Shown one piece after another: positions 10,072-22,025 of a DNA stretch of 64,000 nt. A model generated the notes under the pieces. It had not been told where the DNA came from, made no database searches, and worked only from the letters and a program-made list of their open reading frames with translations. The position numbers were made by a program, and so were the translations under genes. Position 1 is the first letter of the stretch, and each line of letters begins with the position of its first letter. Origin of the DNA: Cladochytrium replicatum (taxonomy: Eukaryota > Chytridiomycota > Chytridiomycetes > Cladochytriales > Cladochytriaceae); assembly GCA_025526935.1 (NCBI GenBank), contig JAHLKD010000001.1:806001-870000 (forward strand), read 5' to 3'.

Positions 10072-11375
10072 TCAGCGAAGAATAGCGTCAACAACATTCT
10101 GCACGGAGCCATATTCACGGAGCAACTCATCCAAAGGTCCGTCAGGAATGTTAAATCCCATCTCCTTGATCCTGATCTTCTGCTCATGAAGCCTCTCTTG
10201 CTCTGAATAAGGAGAGCGACGGGGTCTGCATCCATGGCCGTGCGGTCTTCGGAAATGAGCATCGGACATGTTCGACGCAAAAGGGTGTTGGAATGCCTCG
10301 AGGAATGACATCGGAGTAAACGCGTATGTATGAGGCTGGAAGCCTGGGTGGCATCCACGTCGCGGACCGTAAGCGTAGCCACGGGTATAGTGGGGCCCGT
10401 CGTAGGAGTTCGCCGCAGTAGCAAACTCAGCTTGAATCTCGTCAAGAATCGGCTTTAGGTGCCTTGACGCTTCTTCTTGGAGCTATCAGATTCGGAGTTC
10501 GTAAATTGATATACGACAAGCTGAAGCGACCAACAAAGCTTACCTGTCCAGTCAGCTCCTCCAGCTTTGAAAAGAATTCAGGGTGAGATTCGAACTCCTG
10601 CTTGATCTGCTCGAGAATCGGCGTGACGCTCTCTACAAAGTCCTTCAAGGGGTCCTCTTCGGGCTTCAGTTCTGTTGACTTCGCGCTTGAGCTTGAACCT
10701 TCGCTGGCGTCCGTGGCGGGAGACTTGCCTTTCTGCTCCGGAGTGTATTTCGGAAGTTCTTTTCCTTTACTTTCATCAGAAGCCTCCTCTGCCTTTGGTA
10801 CCTCGGCCGCACCCAGGTCGGGTTCAGCGCTGGGTTGAACTGTAGGCTCGAACGTAACGCGATAAGCGACTTGGGACGGCGATGGCCAGGATCTATCCGA
10901 GTCATTGTGGTTCGAAGAAACTTCAACCTCAATCGCATGCTGCTCCTCGTTCGTCAAAGTGGACTCTTCAACTGCTGATGCGGGAGAAGCGAGAGCTGAA
11001 GGCTCATTCCTCGAGCTAACCAACACGAAGCCTCCGTTGGGGTTTTCGGACGACTGAATCGAGAGTTCGAAGCGGATCGAGGATAGATTTGACGAATACG
11101 CCTGTTGTAAAACGTCTGCGAACTCCCTGAAGCATTGATTCAGATAATGTTCGTGAGGACAAACAAAGGAAGACTTACTCATTGGTGTCCAGCGAAATCA
11201 CATCACCATCTTGATCCTTGTAGGAAGCGATGACCGAAAGATCAGCTGTGATCCCGTGAATTTTTCGAGCAGCTGATACGAAGGATTCCCAGCTGGAAGT
11301 CGACTCGATGCGGACTTGACGAAGAACGCCATTGTAGAGCACCTTTACGTTGATTGGCTTTGAAGTTGTTGACAT
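10072..11375 (-). CDS. PB1-UBA adaptor protein, sequestosome-like architecture
   Basis: Three exons (11179-11375, 10544-11126, 10072-10482) close in phase to 396 aa. Residues ~8-85 form a PB1 domain: a first strand with lysine (INVKVLYNGVLRQVRI), then the OPCA-type acidic loop YKDQDGDVISLDTNEEF. A long low-complexity Ser/Glu/Pro linker follows, then a helical Glu-rich segment around the exon 2/3 junction. A His/Tyr/Gly-rich stretch leads to a C-terminal UBA-like three-helix domain (IKEMGFNIPDGPLDELLREY). PB1 at the N-terminus with UBA at the C-terminus is the layout of p62/SQSTM1 and NBR1, which polymerise and carry ubiquitinated cargo to autophagy. I see no ZZ zinc finger and no certain LIR, so an autophagy role is inference. 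ATG 11375 was preferred because it directly precedes the PB1 strand; 11420 is an alternative. Confidence 0.72.
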
Positions 11376-11802
11376 ACTGATGAGACTCTGACTTTTTGAT
11401 GAGCTTTGGGAGGAAGGCATGGGGGATTTTATACCGATTATGAGTTGATTATTAATTATGTTAGCAAGCAGCGTCGTCAGCATCCACGCGTCTCGATTAC
11501 GCCTACTGCTTCCCACGCCTTCTGAAATGTTCGGAATTGCTTAGCGGGGTTAAGAGTCGGGACTCAACATTCCTAATATTACGCGTGATGTTTTGAACTT
11601 TGAATTACACATAGTGGTTGATGTTGACGACATAGAAGGTTACTTTTGGGTCGGTCCGTCATCGCTCCAATCTCAGGAACAAAACGCTGCAGATCATCAG
11701 CTAAACGAGAAGATGAGAAGAAAGGCGTGCCAAATAGGGCTTGAAAGTGAGTTTCATAGATGGGTAATGCATGAGAATTGCAATGGAGGACTGCTCCGGA
11801 GC

Positions 11803-13373
11803 TTAAGAGTTGTTCTTGACATAGCGCCACTGTGAAAAGGAAAGATTCAGAGAGGGCATTTGGCATTGTACTATGTAAATTACCAGAGCAGCTACTGCAG
11901 CTGTGGTTTCCTTTCCAGACGGGACAATCTGAGAGGTTGGGAGCATGAAACCGCTGCTTCCCGTGTCACGGAGCTCAACAGCGTAGGCGAACTTGACCTT
12001 CGCGGTTCCGTAAGCCCTGTAACTCTTTTAAACCTGCGACGGAATATTGAACTTCGTTAAGTCATACCAGTCGTTGCTGACACCACTGGCTGCGTAAAGC
12101 TGGCAGGTTCGCTGGTTGGTGAACGAGACACCATTGGTTGCCCTCAAAGCTGCAACCGCTGCGGCACCACCGGCGCGCTGTGCGGCTTCGTCGGGGGTAG
12201 CAGCGACCGAGCAAGAGTATCCCCACGGGTACATCCAGAGCTGGGAGTAGCTGTGGAAGTCGATGTACGAGACGACACCGCCAAGGGAAGTGATGAAGTT
12301 CGCAATAGCCTTGGTCTCTACAGCCTCAAACGCGGCCTTTCCACGGTAGATCTGATTGTCACAAGGGTCGGAGGACGTACTGGCTCCACCCCACTGGTAG
12401 CCAAAGTTCCGGTTCAAGTCCTGAATGGAAACATGTCAGATGTTAAATTAATATAACTTCCTTTGCACTTACGATCTATCAAAAACACGATTCATTCAGA
12501 AATCGATGGGAGCCACACGAAAATAGAAGGTCAAGAATTGTCGATCAGCTTTGCTGAAGCTACTTACACCGATGCACGAGCTGCCCGAGTTCGTCTGACG
12601 ATTCTTACGCCAAAGACGATCGTTGGAGCGCGTGTAGGCGTAGCCGTCGACGTTCAAAACCGGAATAATGTAGAAAGTGAACGCGGAAGTGAGGTCACTG
12701 AACGATGAGTTGGACAGGAGCTGATCTCCAATATACGTAACAACAGCGGGAGAGATCCACTCCCTAGCGTGAATTCCACCGTGGATCACAATCTTCTTTG
12801 TGCCAGCGCCTATCTTGACACCCTGGATGGTAGTTCCTTGGAAGGAGGTGCCGACAGTGAACAAGCTGCCACCTTTGCCCTGCAAGTAGGAAAGGTATGT
12901 TGCGGTGGGCTGGTAGGCCGTGAAGATGTTGGTCTGGCGCTTGTGGAGGTTCAAGCGGTCGACCTCCGCAGCATGTTCATAGTCAGCATCGACAAGAGGT
13001 CCGAGGTCTGCTATCTTGATGGTGTGGGCAACCTTGTCGACTAAAGTCGGGGTGGCCTTCTTAAGGTCAGAAGGAGAGAACTGGATGTCGATAGGGGTTC
13101 CCTTTTGAAGGATCCGCGTCCATTGCTGGAGAGTAAGATCCTTCTGTTGATAGCATTGAGATTTGGAGGATATTGGAACTCAAGTTTAAAATGACATACC
13201 GACTGCAAGTGCTTCTGGATAAGGGCAATATCCGCGTCGCTCTCGGGGGTGAATGTGAGAACCCGGTAACCTGCATAGTGAACTACAGTGTCACGGGCTC
13301 CATCTGGAATCGGGCCAGCGACCACCAGGACCGCGAACAAGGCCAGGGTCAAGAACACAGTCAAAGATCGCAT
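11803..13373 (-). CDS. Secreted M14 zinc carboxypeptidase (carboxypeptidase A type)
   Basis: Five exons (13200-13373, 12568-13143, 12068-12420, 11884-12016, 11803-11829) join in phase to 420 aa. A hydrophobic signal peptide (residues 1-19, ending VVAG) precedes a propeptide and a probable processing site before the mature domain (LHKRQT). Catalytic-domain motifs appear in order. HGGIHAREW gives the HxxE zinc ligands plus Arg; NVDGY and DLNRNF are substrate-site elements; DFHSYSQLWMYPWG supplies the third zinc His and the Ser-Tyr pair. The fourth exon gives AVELRDTG with the catalytic Glu of the family. The last exon (WRYVKNNS) is only nine codons including the stop. The enzyme should remove C-terminal residues from peptides outside the cell, fitting osmotrophic feeding. 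It is divergent from the NADH dehydrogenase gene, 683 bp away. Confidence 0.93.
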
Positions 13374-14056
13374 GGTGGTGTCACAGTCGAACAGGATGGA
13401 ACAACCAATGGGACCAGCTCACTTCAAACGGGGCATTGCGTTGGCCTTTTATATTTATGTTCGCCAATAATTGGCGTAGATCAAAGAGTTGATAAATAAA
13501 CGGATGTGCATTGAACTACAAATTTTTATCGTTCAGCATCGTGGATGGCGCGGCGGTTCGAGGCGGCCAACGGCGAACCCCTTAATTTGTTTGGATCGGG
13601 TGATTGTTGTGCAGACCGCTGCAATGTTCAAGTACACCCTGCGCATTTACTGCTTACACTTCTGTCACTGTTAGGAAAGCTCGAAAGCTCTGATGTTTGA
13701 CTTTGCCCGTTTTTGAAATATGTTGTTGGAATCACAGATGATCATCACAATTGCGAAGCCGCATAAATATCCAGAAAACAGGTTGATTTCACACAATGCA
13801 CCAAAATAAGGTTTGCGTTAGTTGTTCTGCTCGAAAGCATAAAACATGGAGGGGTCGGTCCTTGGAAGCAACAATGATTCCATTGAGGTTGCTGCCCAAT
13901 CACCGCCATACCAAAGCGTTCTACTTCTTTCACCCATTCAAAATCGAAATCAAATCAATCTTTGCTTGCTGAGCCAAGCCATTTTCGCCAGTCGTGGAAC
14001 GTCGTACTTTTCCTCTTATCACTGAGGTTTTCCTTTCGCCACAATCGGCAATCACA
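13374..14056. promoter_or_regulatory. Divergent intergenic/promoter region
   Basis: 683 bp lie between the start codons of the carboxypeptidase (-) and the NADH dehydrogenase (+). No gene is supported here; short open frames lack coding character. The region must hold both promoters. I see no strong TATA-like or repeated element that I could assign to one side. Confidence 0.45.
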
Positions 14057-16249
14057 ATGCCCCTTCCCGGCGCTTGTACGTTATCACAGGAAGCACTCAA
14101 TGGTGGGAAACTAACTCATTCCTTGCCCTAAGTGTTCCCCAGAATCACAAGCTCTACCCTTGCTCGATCTAGGGCCCTCGCCGCAGTAGTTCCGAGCCAC
14201 GCACGAAGATACGCAACCACAAGCGCTTCGCAGACGACATCTCGACGCAGATGGATTACGGGAGGTCGTGTAATATCACTCCTCCTTGCTGGTGCGGCTG
14301 GTTTCGTCTTCTACGATATCTGGGAGCAGCGCAACCCGCCGAAACAGTTTGAGTGGGATCCGAAGAAAAAGACTCTGGCGATTTTGGGATCTGGTTGGGC
14401 CGCGGCGTCCATGTTGCAGGAGATTGACACGGAGAATTTCAATGTGGTGGGTAAATGATGGACCACAACATGCACCGACTTTGTTTTGATAAGTTACTCA
14501 CGCCAGGTTGTCGTATCTCCAAGAAATTACTTCCTCTTTACACCTTTGCTACCAAGCACCACTGTGGGCACTGTCGAGCTCCGGAGCGTCATGATGCCCC
14601 TCCGGTACCTCACCCGGCATAAGAAGCGTGAGGTTTTGTTCGTCGAAGCTGATTGCAACAGTATTGACCCAGTTAACAAGACCATTACCATTGAAGGTTG
14701 GTTTATCTGAAGCAATTTACAAATGAACGACCATACTGACACATTTGCATGCAGACAACTCTGAGATCAAAGGTACTGTGTCAACTCAGACATTGAAATT
14801 CGATTTCTTGGTGGTCGCGGTTGGCGCGCAAAACGCTACTTTCGGAATCAAAGGTGTCACCGACCATGCGTGTTTCCTGAAGGAAGTCTGGTAACTAAAT
14901 TTTGGATCACATCCACCGTTGCTCATTATTCATTCCTCTAGGGACGCACGCAAGATTCGCACAAAGTTGATGGATTGTTTGGAGACCGCTTGCTTCCCCG
15001 GTCAGTCAGAGGAGGAAGTCAAACGCATTCTCAACATGATCGTTGTGGGTGGTGGTCCGACCGGTGTGGAGTACGCTGCAGAACTCCACGACTTTTTGAA
15101 CGAGGACCTGGTAGGCAACTACGATCTGGACAGTAAAATTGTGCTGAACCAACCAACGTCGGGCAGACTGTGTGGTACCCTGAAATTGCTGGAAAAATCA
15201 ACATTACCCTTGTCGAGGCGCTCCCACACGTCCTGCCGTCGTTCTCCAAAGAGCTCATCGCTTACACGGAAGATCGTTTCGCCAAAGAGAAGATCAACAT
15301 CATGAGCAACACGATGGTGAAAGAGGTGAAGGAGAAGGAGATTGTCGTTCAGCTTCCGGATAAGAGCATCAAGTCGATTCCATACGGTAGTTGAGAGGAA
15401 CTTGACATACAAGCGTGGTATTGACATTTGTTTCGTCAGGGCTGCTCGTTTGGGCAACTGGTAACACTGCCAGGCCTGTTGTCCAGAAGCTCATTCAGCA
15501 GCTTCCAATCGAAATTCAGAACCAGCGGTATTGCATTCTTCATTAATCCTATTCTGTATTAATCTTATTCTTTATGCCGATTTATCGCCCTGCAGCCGTG
15601 GTTTGGTGGTTGATGAATTTCTAGGAGCCAAGGGTACTTCGGGCATTTATGCCTTGGGTGATGCGACTGCTACCAAGTGAGAATCCGAAGTAATCTTTTA
15701 AACATGTTTCACTGAAACGTTGATTAGGTACCCGCCGACCGCCCAAGTCGCGACCCGACAAGGCTACTGGATGGCGAAGTAAGTAAATCAATGCAAACTT
15801 TTCTGAAAGAGGAGAAAGTTGACCAGTTGTTTTCTTGTAGATACTTTAATGCCGTTGGCACACTGAGCGAGGCAGACCAAACAGCGCTTTCGGAAGGCAA
15901 GATTCCCACTCGCTTTGTGGAGGATTATCCTCCATTTGCACACAAGAACATCGGCAGTCTTGCGTAAGCTTGTCCTTCGTATTTTTTGTTTCAATTCTCA
16001 ACCTGGGATGTAGATACATTGGCTCTGATCGTGCGATCGCTGACTTCCCTGGAGGCTTCCGACTTGGTGGTCTCCTTACGTACTACGTCTGGAGAAGTGT
16101 TTACCTCAGCAAGTATGTGTAAATCTAGTGTTAGTATATCGATATATTAACAGTCTTTTTCCAGCTTGTTTTCTCTCCGAAACCGCACATTGGTCGTGGC
16201 TGACTGGATCAAGATGAAGACGTTTGGTCGCGACATAGCCCGGGAGTGA
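14057..16249 (+). CDS. Rotenone-insensitive type II NADH:ubiquinone oxidoreductase, mitochondrial
   Basis: About eleven exons. The first is only 19 nt (14057-14075) and joins 14133 in phase, giving an MPLPGALFPR start followed by an Arg/Ser/Ala presequence (ARRYATTS). A transmembrane-like segment (VISLLLAGAAGFVFYDIW) follows, as in external enzymes facing the intermembrane space. The FAD-binding motif is LAILGSGWAAASML; VVSPRNYFLFTPLLPS and AVGAQNATFGI are class signatures; the NADH-binding turn is VVGGGPTGVEYAAEL. C-terminal membrane-contact segments (FRLGGLLTYYVWRS, FSLRNRTLVVADW) are intact. It oxidises NADH and reduces ubiquinone without pumping protons. No EF-hand insertion is seen, so calcium control is unlikely. 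One intron (donor GTAGGC after LNEDL, acceptor GGGCAG) sits just before WYPEIAG. Several exon ends were checked, not all. Confidence 0.93.
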
Positions 16250-16363
16250 TCTGATATTTCTATTTTGAACTTCGCTTTCCATGATCCCTATTTGTTTGAA
16301 TAGATAGACCTAACGCTAAGCTGCTTGAGTAGTCAGTCAGTGGCTTTGACATAACTTTTCTGA

Positions 16364-19300
16364 ATGCGCCAAGTTTTCCCCAAGGGATTTCGGAGGGTCG
16401 GTGCAGATGCCCTTGCCAGAATTTTTCCCGGGAGTCGCTGCCCGCCTGCCAATGTGGTCTTTGAAAGCGACGAGGGATCGCTTCTCTTGCTTCATGTCTT
16501 GGACCATCACCTAATCCGGGTGCGGAATGTTCCTCTCTTCTGTCGGCCTTTCGTGACCTCCACAATATGCAACTCGTACTCTGTTCGTCCTGATCTTTTC
16601 CTTCCCCGTGATTCCTTCAATACGGTGCCAACCAGCCATACATCTAACAACGGAATCCACCGGAGCAACGTGCACCAGCATTTCCCCTGCCCAACTCCAA
16701 AGATCACCGACTTGAATCCTTCGCGTCCGGATCTCGGCTGCGTGATTGAGACCGAGGAGCTTCGCGTTCGCGTTTCCGTGAGCGAGGTTGACGGTGACCT
16801 CACACTTCGATGGTACACCACCGATGCAATTGTAGACGAGCCGTTCATGGAGGATCTCTCCTTCCGCGCGTACCAGTACGATCTTCCGCCTTCAGCGACG
16901 TGGAATGTAGCATCTAATGGTTCGATCGTTCCCTTCGTCGGTGGCGGAGTGCACCATTTCACAGTGCGGAGACCGGGAGACGTGTATTACGGGATGGGCG
17001 AGCATGCCTCGCCAATGGCACTCAATGGCCGCCGAGTCACGCTGTCGTGTCTTGATTCGCTCGGATACGACGCAGAACGCACCGATCCGCTCTACAAACA
17101 GTGGCCCTTCATCATCGCTAAAACCCAGTCACACACAGCAGCCGAGTTTGCGGACGAGCGACCGGCGTCCGTGATCGAAGGCGGTCCGCGCTTTCCCGGC
17201 CACCAACGCTCTCACCCCCATTCTGCCTTCCATGGAGTGTACTACGACGCCATGACGTCCGGATCAGTCGATTTCGGCCAGGAGATCGACGCGCTATGGG
17301 GTTTCTACAGGCGTTACTCGATCGAGTCGCCGCACACGTCGGGAGGACTGGATTATTATGTTTTGGGCGGGAGTCGGATGACCTCGGTGGGAGAGGTAGT
17401 GAAGAGTTTTGCAGAGCTCGTTGGACGGCCGGTGATTCCGCCAAAGTTTGCGTTCGGGTACCTTGCATCTGCGATGGGATACGCTGAGGTTGGCGACGCG
17501 CAAGAGAAGATCGAGGGTTTTGCAGAGAAGTGCAAGGCCAATAGGATCCCGTGCGACTTGCTTCACTTGTCGTCTGGATATACTGGTATGCGCACATTGT
17601 TAATCGGTGTTTTTGTGCGCTTATTTGGTTTTTAGTTGATGAGTTTTCCGGTGCCCGGAACGTGTTTACGTGGAATGAGTAAGTTCAACCCCCATGTGGT
17701 GAAACCAAATATGTTCACAATTTCGAATTACAGGCGAAGGTTTCCAAACCCGGCCAAAATGTGCAAGAAGCTCCGCGATAACGGAATTCGCATTGTCGCA
17801 AATGTCAAACCATGGCTTTTATCGGGACATCCTTCCTACGGGCAAGAAAAGAAATTTAAATGTTACATTTGGAATCCCGAGGTTTGTACAAAACTCGACA
17901 TTTCGCTGCTCAGGGTTAACAATTATCCACTTTGTAGACTAATGAGCCAAGTGTCACGCGGTTATGGAGTGCAGGTGAAGGAGAAACGTCAACCGGCAGC
18001 TACTTTGATTTCACATCAAACGCCGGCCGTAAATTCTGGAAGGATGGCGTAAAAGCACTTTTAGAACTCGGGATTGAAGGAATTTGGAACGACAACAATG
18101 AATATAGCTTGCACGACGACGAACATATGGTTGAAATGGAGGCACTCGGAACCGAAAAGCTTCCTGTGGCTGTTGCAGGACGCCCGTTGCAGACGCTAAT
18201 GATGGCAACGGCGTCATACGAGGCAATGGTCGAAAAGTTCCCAAACAAACGGCCGTTCTTGATCACCCGGTCGGCTGTCACTGGCATCCAGCGATATGCC
18301 TCTCAGACGTGGTCGGGAGATAACTACACATCGTGGCATACGCTGAAACATAATGTTCCTATGGGACTATCGGCATCGTTGTCGTTGGTGTGCCCTGCAG
18401 GGTATGGACACGACGTTGGCGGATTCGTTGGACCAAGTCCTGAACCGCGGCTTTTCTTGAGATGGGTGCAAAACGGAATTTGGCATCCCAGGTTCTGTAT
18501 TCATTCTTGGAAAAAGGAGGGTGTTACAGAGCCCTGGATGCACCCTGAGGTAAACAACTTGCACTGGCACCAGAGTAGCATACTGATCTGTTTGATATCG
18601 TAGGTTCTGGACCACATTAGGGCGTCGATATATCTACGATATCAGCTCGTGCCTTACTTGTACAGTCTTGCACAGGAAACTGCAGCGACTGGGGCACCAA
18701 TGATTCGCCCAACAATGTTCCACTTTCCGAATGATCCGCAGACATACCCACAAGCACTGCATGGGAGGACGCCAGAGAACGCGCTGGCAGACTTTCAGTT
18801 CATGCTGGGGCCGTGGCTATTGATCGCCTCAGCTCTTGACCCAGGAGTTAGCGAGGACGACACTGTGTCGGTCTACCTTCCGAGCGGAACTGTTTGGTGC
18901 GACTTTTGGAATCACACGTGGATCATGGGCGGCACAGGACGGACTCTATCCGAGCTTGAAACAGCCTACCCACCACTTTTGAAGCCCGGAGTGGCGATTG
19001 AACTCAGCGAAGGCGACAATGGACATGAACTTATCACACAGACCGTTCCGTTGTCACAACCGGGGGCAGTTTTTGTGCGCGCTGGGGCACTTATTCCGAC
19101 TGGAAAGGTAACAGACTATATCGGTGCAGAACCAGACAACCTTCGAACCATCCTTGCGTTCCCGCCTCCAGCATTATATGTTCAACTTGCTCAGTTAGAC
19201 TGTGGGGTTCAAATGGGCGAAGGCGTTTTAGGACGTTGGGAATACCTTGCCGTTGAAGACGACGGGGAGACAGCAAACGGGCCAAAGACGGAGGTTGTGT

Positions 19301-19488
19301 ACTGGATGGAGGTACGGGGCAGTTGGGCGGAACAGGCTATTGCAGTGGGAGCACATGTTCTTCCTGGAGGAAAGTACGATCTCCCATACAAAAAGGTAGT
19401 TTTCTCGTTCGATGGAGGTGAGCAGAGGCCGATCGTTGGTGGTGCTCAGATTGGAGATGCCAAAGTCGAAGTGAATGTTTCGTTATGA
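16364..19488 (+). CDS. Glycoside hydrolase family 31 (alpha-glucosidase/alpha-xylosidase type)
   Basis: Five exons (16364-17585, 17636-17678, 17734-17881, 17938-18549, 18604-19488) give 969 aa in phase. An N-terminal beta-sandwich contains FTVRRPGDVYYGMGE, typical of GH31. The (beta/alpha)8 barrel has the nucleophile Asp in GIEGIWNDNNEY and the acid/base Asp in TWSGDNYTSW. GHDVGGF and RWVQNGIWHPRFCIHS are substrate-loop motifs. A C-terminal beta-domain (VYLPSGTVWCDFWN, PLSQPGAVFVRAGALIP) completes the fold. There is no signal peptide at the chosen start, so the enzyme may be cytosolic. It should cleave alpha-glycosidic bonds from non-reducing ends; the exact sugar cannot be read from sequence. 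The 43-nt second exon is unusually small. The stop codon lies within a ~64-bp tandem duplication. Confidence 0.92.
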
Positions 19489-19602
19489 ATTGCCAGTTTA
19501 GCTGGAGTAGTGTAGTGCTTTCAACGGTCCAATTTCCAATGTTTCATTATGAACTGCCAGCTTAACTGGAGTGGGTAGTGCTTTTCAACGGTCCATTTCC
19601 AA
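19476..19602. repeat. Tandem duplication spanning the GH31 stop codon
   Basis: Unit 1 is 19476-19539 and unit 2 is 19540-19602, about 85 percent alike by eye. The first unit carries the end of the GH31 reading frame (..SL stop); the second repeats the same region as 3' untranslated sequence. Confidence 0.75.
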
Positions 19603-20022
19603 TATTTGTTTATTTATCATAATAAATATTAATCTCCCGGAAATGCGAACTGGAAAGGCTGAGCAATTAATCTGAATTTGTCCACGACCAGCGAGACGCT
19701 GCCCAGGAAAGGCACTCTGGAAAGCCAGCACGCACGCATCCAACAGCCACAAAATACTGCTTTGTTGCGCATCCCACTCGGGGCTGCTTGGGGAGAAGGA
19801 AGGGAAGGGATTGCTGGTCTTGACAGTCGCGCTCGAGGTGTATTAACTGAACATCGATCTTTCTCGCTCGCTGGACTCTTTTGCAACCATCACTCCAAAA
19901 CTGTAAGCATCCGTTCGTATTCATGAGGTACGTAGCTCTTACCTCACGATCATCGCGATTCTCAACTGTGGCTCCAATCCAATTCGTTTGTTGTTCATTA
20001 CAGTAGCCGAATTAAGTCTGAC

Positions 20023-21791
20023 ATGCCGTTCTTCAACATTCACTCACGCTCATCACGGGTGCAATGGTTCCGCATTGTCATCGCGTGCGCATTCAGCGTG
20101 ATCATGACAATGTACTTTGATTCACATTTCAACACACTGACTTCGAACTGCAAAACGTCCGCAATCAGCTCAGAGAGCCAAACTTCTGCAAAAAATTCGG
20201 GCTCTTCCCCTCCTCCAGCGGGCCCGTCGCAATTACCGGGGTCTGGTTCATCCAGCTCGTCGTTACCTGTTGGTGCGGACCCAATGCAGTTTCTCAATTC
20301 TCTCGCTGCGAGTCCACAGCATAAGGAAGTCCTGAATTCGTGGATATACAATTATCAAAAACAAAGCGGAAGAGTGGGAACAGAAGAGAAGCAGAAGCAG
20401 CCAAAGCAACAACTGTCGAATGCAGTTGTTTTCAATGCAGGAGATGACGACAACGATCAGAAGAAAGTCATTATGGTCCCCACAGCGTGTTCGAACGCGT
20501 CGTGGTCCGATAATCACATGGTGTGGAATGAAAAGATGGACAACATGCCGAAAAAGGCGAAGAGCTGCACCTCGCCGTCGGCCAAAGAAAATATAGAGCA
20601 CAACATCGATCGGTACTTTATGGAGAACAAACAGACTTTGTGGAACCAGTTGAATTCCGAGCCGGAGGAAGTGGAGAAAGAACGCACCAGCTGGCAAAGA
20701 TACATTCAGGAGTTGAACCCCATCCAGCACTATATAGACCAGGGATTCTATTTGGGCGGAAAAGGGATTGTTTTTACAGCACACAAGAGCTCGTACAGAA
20801 GGTGCATTCGCAGCATTCGTTTTATTCGGGCGTTGGGTTGCAATCTCCCGATTGAGGTGTTTTACATGGCTGGGGAGCTGGACGATTCGATGGTTTTGGA
20901 GGTTGAAAGGGAATCTGCTGTCGCTGTGCGCGATCTGCTGGACAAGGCGATGCCGTTCCCGTCTCCACCGAGGAACGAGTCTTTGAAGCGAAATTTCCAG
21001 GTTAAATCAGCTGCGATCATCAATTCGGCCTTCACCAAACTCATCTACCTGGACTCGGACAACGTTCCTATGAAGAACCCAGAGTACTTGTTTGAAGTCG
21101 AACCGTTTAAGCGAACAGGTGCAATCATGTGGCCCGATTTTTGGAAAACGCATTACAACAACCCGATCTGGAAAGTGATGGATGTCCCATGTAGAGATGA
21201 ATGGGAAGTCGAGGCTGGGCAGCTGGTCCTTGACAAAGTTCGGAATTGGGAACCATTGCAATTAGCGCACTACATGCAGTCACACTACGACCTTTACTTC
21301 CGATTGCTTAATGGTTTGTCTCTGGGTATGCTTAGCTCACAAACCAACCTAATGACGGTGCTTCGTTCCCAGGCGACAAAGATACATTCCGGTTTGGCTT
21401 CCTCGCGCTCAACCGTGAGTATTTCATGACTCCCCATTTCCTCGCATCCGCCGGTCTGCTTCTCGAGGACCGCATGTGCGGCAACACCATGGTGCAGCTT
21501 GACCCTATCGACGGCTCAATGATTTTCGCACACATGAACCTCGTCAAGGATCTGGAGTCGGACGGAATGGTCGAAGCACGTCCACGCGAGTTTGTCGTAA
21601 AGCAATACCGTCATCCTGAGCCATGGGACCCAAGACTGCAGCCTGATTTCTACGCGACGCACGTGGGAACCAAGGATGTACCATGCGTCGATCTGAAGGT
21701 CGCACCGCACGTTCGAAGCAAGGTGTCGTTTGGGTGGTTTGTCGACCATGCTCCAGCAAAGTTTTTCGACTTGTATGATCAATTTAAGTGA
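20023..21791 (+). CDS. MNN1-like alpha-mannosyltransferase-type glycosyltransferase, Golgi type II membrane protein
   Basis: Two exons (20023-21313, 21373-21791) give 569 aa in phase. A short cytosolic tail and one signal-anchor (RIVIACAFSVIMTMYF, residues ~18-33) precede a Ser/Pro/Gln-rich stem. The catalytic domain of the Mannosyl_trans3/MNN1 family follows: IRFIRALGCNLPIEVFY, then LIYLDSDNVPMKNP with the metal-binding DSD, then GAIMWPDFWKT, WEVEAGQLVLDK and, after the intron, RFGFLALNREYF. Family members add mannose to protein or lipid-linked glycans in the Golgi from GDP-mannose. A possible alternative upstream start is ATG at 19923 with a 5-nt first exon: GTACGT donor, ACAG acceptor before 20001, in frame, adding eight residues. 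A paralogue lies at 52707-54334. Confidence 0.88.
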
Positions 21792-22025
21792 TCCCAGTGC
21801 CAATTTTTGGATTTTAATGCCGATGAATGTTTTTTATCCCATCTTACTGTCTTGGATATGCATTCTTTTATTTGCAATCGAGTTGATCAATGGTTAATGA
21901 AGAAAATAGGACTTCAGAGTCTCTGTTCCGTTCGCTTGTGTGTTGCACCGTTGGTGTGGCACGTCGTTGCAGCCGCGAGGGGGTTAGAGTGACCAGCACA
22001 CTAACTCGGCACCCCCTTTGCCTAC

